A stretch of DNA of 64,000 nt from contig CANLVG010000002.1 of the NCBI GenBank assembly GCA_947494565.1, positions 62,001-126,000 on the forward strand, read 5' to 3'. The notes beneath the pieces were generated by a model. The model was not told the origin of the DNA, searched no databases, and saw only the letters and a list, made by a program, of their open reading frames with translations. Position numbers and translations under genes: made by a program. This DNA comes from an uncultured Flavobacteriaceae bacterium. Lineage in GTDB: Bacteria > Bacteroidota > Bacteroidia > Flavobacteriales > Flavobacteriaceae. Within the stretch, counting starts at the first letter, position 1, and every line of letters begins with the position of its first letter. Of this stretch, positions 62,443 to 64,000 are shown one piece after another.

Positions 62443-64000
62443 ATGTCAGAAAAAAAAGTAAGCATACTTACCGCGTTCAAAACCATCATTTGGCCCAGAC
62501 GGAATTTGGTATTCATCGGCCTGTTACTTATCGTCATCAGTAAGGCGGCAAGTTTTGTCACCCCTATAGCCTCAAAATATTTGATCGATGATGTCATCGC
62601 CAAAAAAGACCTGCCCCTGTTGAAACTCTTAGTGGCCGGGGTAATCTTGGCTATTTTCGTGCAGGCAACAACCTCTTTTCTCTTGACCAAGATCTTAAGC
62701 GTACAGGCCCAATTTTTGATTTCCGAGCTGCGGGCCCAAGTACAGAAAAAGGTACTGTCATTACCCATTCGTTTTTTCGATAATACCAAATCAGGGGCAT
62801 TGGTCTCAAGGATTATGTCTGATGTTGAAGGAGTTCGAAATCTCATCGGTACCGGTCTGGTACAATTGGTCGGTGGAACCATTACCGCCATCGTTTCTTT
62901 GATTCTATTATTGGGAATAAGCCCTACCATGACCCTATTCACCTTTATTCCCTTGGCCATATTCGCGGTCATCGCTTTGAAAGCCTTTAAGATCATTCGC
63001 CCCATTTTTCGCAAACGGGGGAAAATCAACGCGGATGTCAAAGGAAGACTGACCGAAACTTTAGGTGGTATTCGTGTTATCAAAGGCTTTAATGCCGAAG
63101 CCCAAGAACATAAGATTTTCGAGGAAGGAGTCGATGAGTTATTTCAAAACGTTAAAAAGAGTCTGACCACTACAGCTTTTATGACCAGTTCAGCAACTTT
63201 TCTGATCGGTATTGCAACAACCGGAGTTATGGGTTTAGGTGGCTACAAGATCATTCAAGGTGAATTGACCATAGGTGACTTGTTGATGTTCACAGTCCTA
63301 TTAGGCACTATGGTCGCCCCTATCGTGCAAATGAGCAATATTGGCAGTCAGCTTACGGAGGCCTTAGCAGGACTTGACCGTACCGAGGAACTCATGAACA
63401 TCACTGCGGAGTCAGAGGAAACCGACCGGACCATTGCCCTCGACAAAATACAGGGAAATATGGTTTTTGAACAGGTCTCATTTGCATATGAAGAAGACAA
63501 AGAAGTGGTGCATGACGTTAGTTTTGAAGCGAGATCCGGGGAGGTTATCGCCCTCGTGGGTAGTTCCGGTTCCGGGAAGACCACCATTGCCGGATTGGCA
63601 GCAAGCTTTTTGAATCCGCTCTCTGGAAAAATAACGATTGATGGGGAAGACCTTTCCAAAGTGAAACTCGATAGTTTTAGACAGTACTTGGGCGTCGTAC
63701 TCCAAGATGACTTTTTGTTCGAGGGAACCATTCGCGAGAATATCCTTTTCCCGCGGCCGAATGCGACTGAAAGAGAACTACAGCAGGCCGTTAAGGCTGC
63801 CTATGTGGACGAATTCACCGACCGTTTCGAAGACGGCCTGGACACCCTGATCGGAGAGCGTGGCATCAAACTTTCTGGCGGACAACGTCAACGAATCGCT
63901 ATTGCCAGAGCGGTTTTGGCAGACCCTAAAATCTTGATCTTGGACGAAGCCACTTCAAATCTCGATACGGAAAGTGAGGCATTGATTCAAAAGAGTTTGG
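62443..64000 (+). CDS. ABC exporter, fused permease-ATPase (MsbA-like), cut off at window end
   Basis: An open frame from ATG at 62443 to the right edge (519 codons seen). Residues 1-310 hold about six membrane helices (LVFIGLLLIVISKAASFV and others) with the typical IRFFDNTKSGALVSRIMSDVE coupling block. The ATPase has Walker A ALVGSSGSGKTT, the Q-loop VVLQDDFLFEGT, signature IKLSGGQRQR and Walker B ILILDEATSN. Homologues of this type flip lipids or export drugs. The end is outside the window, so only about 60 residues should be missing. Confidence 0.93.
   Translation, partial: MSEKKVSILTAFKTIIWPRRNLVFIGLLLIVISKAASFVTPIASKYLIDDVIAKKDLPLLKLLVAGVILAIFVQATTSFLLTKILSVQAQFLISELRAQVQKKVLSLPIRFFDNTKSGALVSRIMSDVEGVRNLIGTGLVQLVGGTITAIVSLILLLGISPTMTLFTFIPLAIFAVIALKAFKIIRPIFRKRGKINADVKGRLTETLGGIRVIKGFNAEAQEHKIFEEGVDELFQNVKKSLTTTAFMTSSATFLIGIATTGVMGLGGYKIIQGELTIGDLLMFTVLLGTMVAPIVQMSNIGSQLTEALAGLDRTEELMNITAESEETDRTIALDKIQGNMVFEQVSFAYEEDKEVVHDVSFEARSGEVIALVGSSGSGKTTIAGLAASFLNPLSGKITIDGEDLSKVKLDSFRQYLGVVLQDDFLFEGTIRENILFPRPNATERELQQAVKAAYVDEFTDRFEDGLDTLIGERGIKLSGGQRQRIAIARAVLADPKILILDEATSNLDTESEALIQKSL

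Noticed and set aside
62373-63083. 236-codon open frame on the minus strand
   Set aside because: It lies antisense to a clear ABC exporter on the plus strand whose frame is open to the window end; its translation is low-quality and resembles no family.

Overview
The window is a gene-dense chromosomal stretch from a member of the Bacteroidota, almost certainly a marine or soil Flavobacteriaceae. The evidence is a SusC/SusD pair, TAnnTTTG-type promoter boxes, many SPII-type lipoproteins, and a flexirubin-type pigment cluster whose tyrosine ammonia-lyase closely resembles the Flavobacterium johnsoniae enzyme. I see no rRNA, tRNA, IS element, phage gene or CRISPR array.

Region 1 (1-16.3 kb): a SusC/SusD outer-membrane uptake pair ends at a strong terminator. 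It is followed by an overlapping three-gene unit: two tandem, paralogous, very large FG-GAP/ASPIC-UnbV lipoproteins and a vanadium-haloperoxidase/PAP2-fold lipoprotein. A convergent GntR-type regulator with a LacI-like sensor domain, a secreted class-C beta-lactamase-fold serine hydrolase and an unknown secreted protein follow. No carbohydrate-active enzyme is present, so this is not a classical polysaccharide locus.

Region 2 (16.3-49.7 kb): a full flexirubin-type (aryl polyene plus dialkylresorcinol) biosynthetic cluster. On the minus strand is a flavin-dependent halogenase-like enzyme. Divergent from it run tyrosine ammonia-lyase, a WG-repeat protein, FabG-like reductase, ketosynthases, two acyl carrier proteins, LpxL-like acyltransferase, DarA and DarB, two adjacent degenerate hot-dog dehydratases, a BtrH-like protein, an ABC exporter, thioesterase, methyltransferase, a half-size ketosynthase remnant, a ketosynthase/chain-length-factor pair, polysaccharide deacetylase, LolA-like and other envelope proteins, a canonical dehydratase, a GT2-DUF2062 protein, a giant MMPL-acyltransferase fusion, a CrtI-like oxidoreductase, a JmjC-like cupin, a C45 Ntn hydrolase and an aryl-acid ligase. 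Proposed flow: tyrosine to coumarate, activation onto ACP, iterative polyene extension, separate dialkylresorcinol assembly by DarB/DarA, ester joining, tailoring (methylation, halogenation), and export to the outer membrane.

Region 3 (49.7-53.7 kb): RecQ helicase and a short, tail-less SSB on the minus strand. Upstream of the SSB gene is a compact set of nested inverted repeats, then about 0.9 kb holding two candidate tiny membrane-protein genes, then a GyrI-like effector-binding protein.

Region 4 (53.8-60.1 kb): aquaporin Z with a clear terminator, then a GntP permease, RidA, a D-threonine aldolase/D-serine dehydratase-type enzyme, an M19 membrane-type dipeptidase and a GDSL hydrolase. This is probably a D-amino-acid/dipeptide catabolic operon. 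A small secreted protein follows.

Region 5 (60.1-64 kb): a penicillin-acylase-family lipoprotein on the minus strand, and the start of an ABC exporter (fused permease and ATPase) that runs off the right edge.
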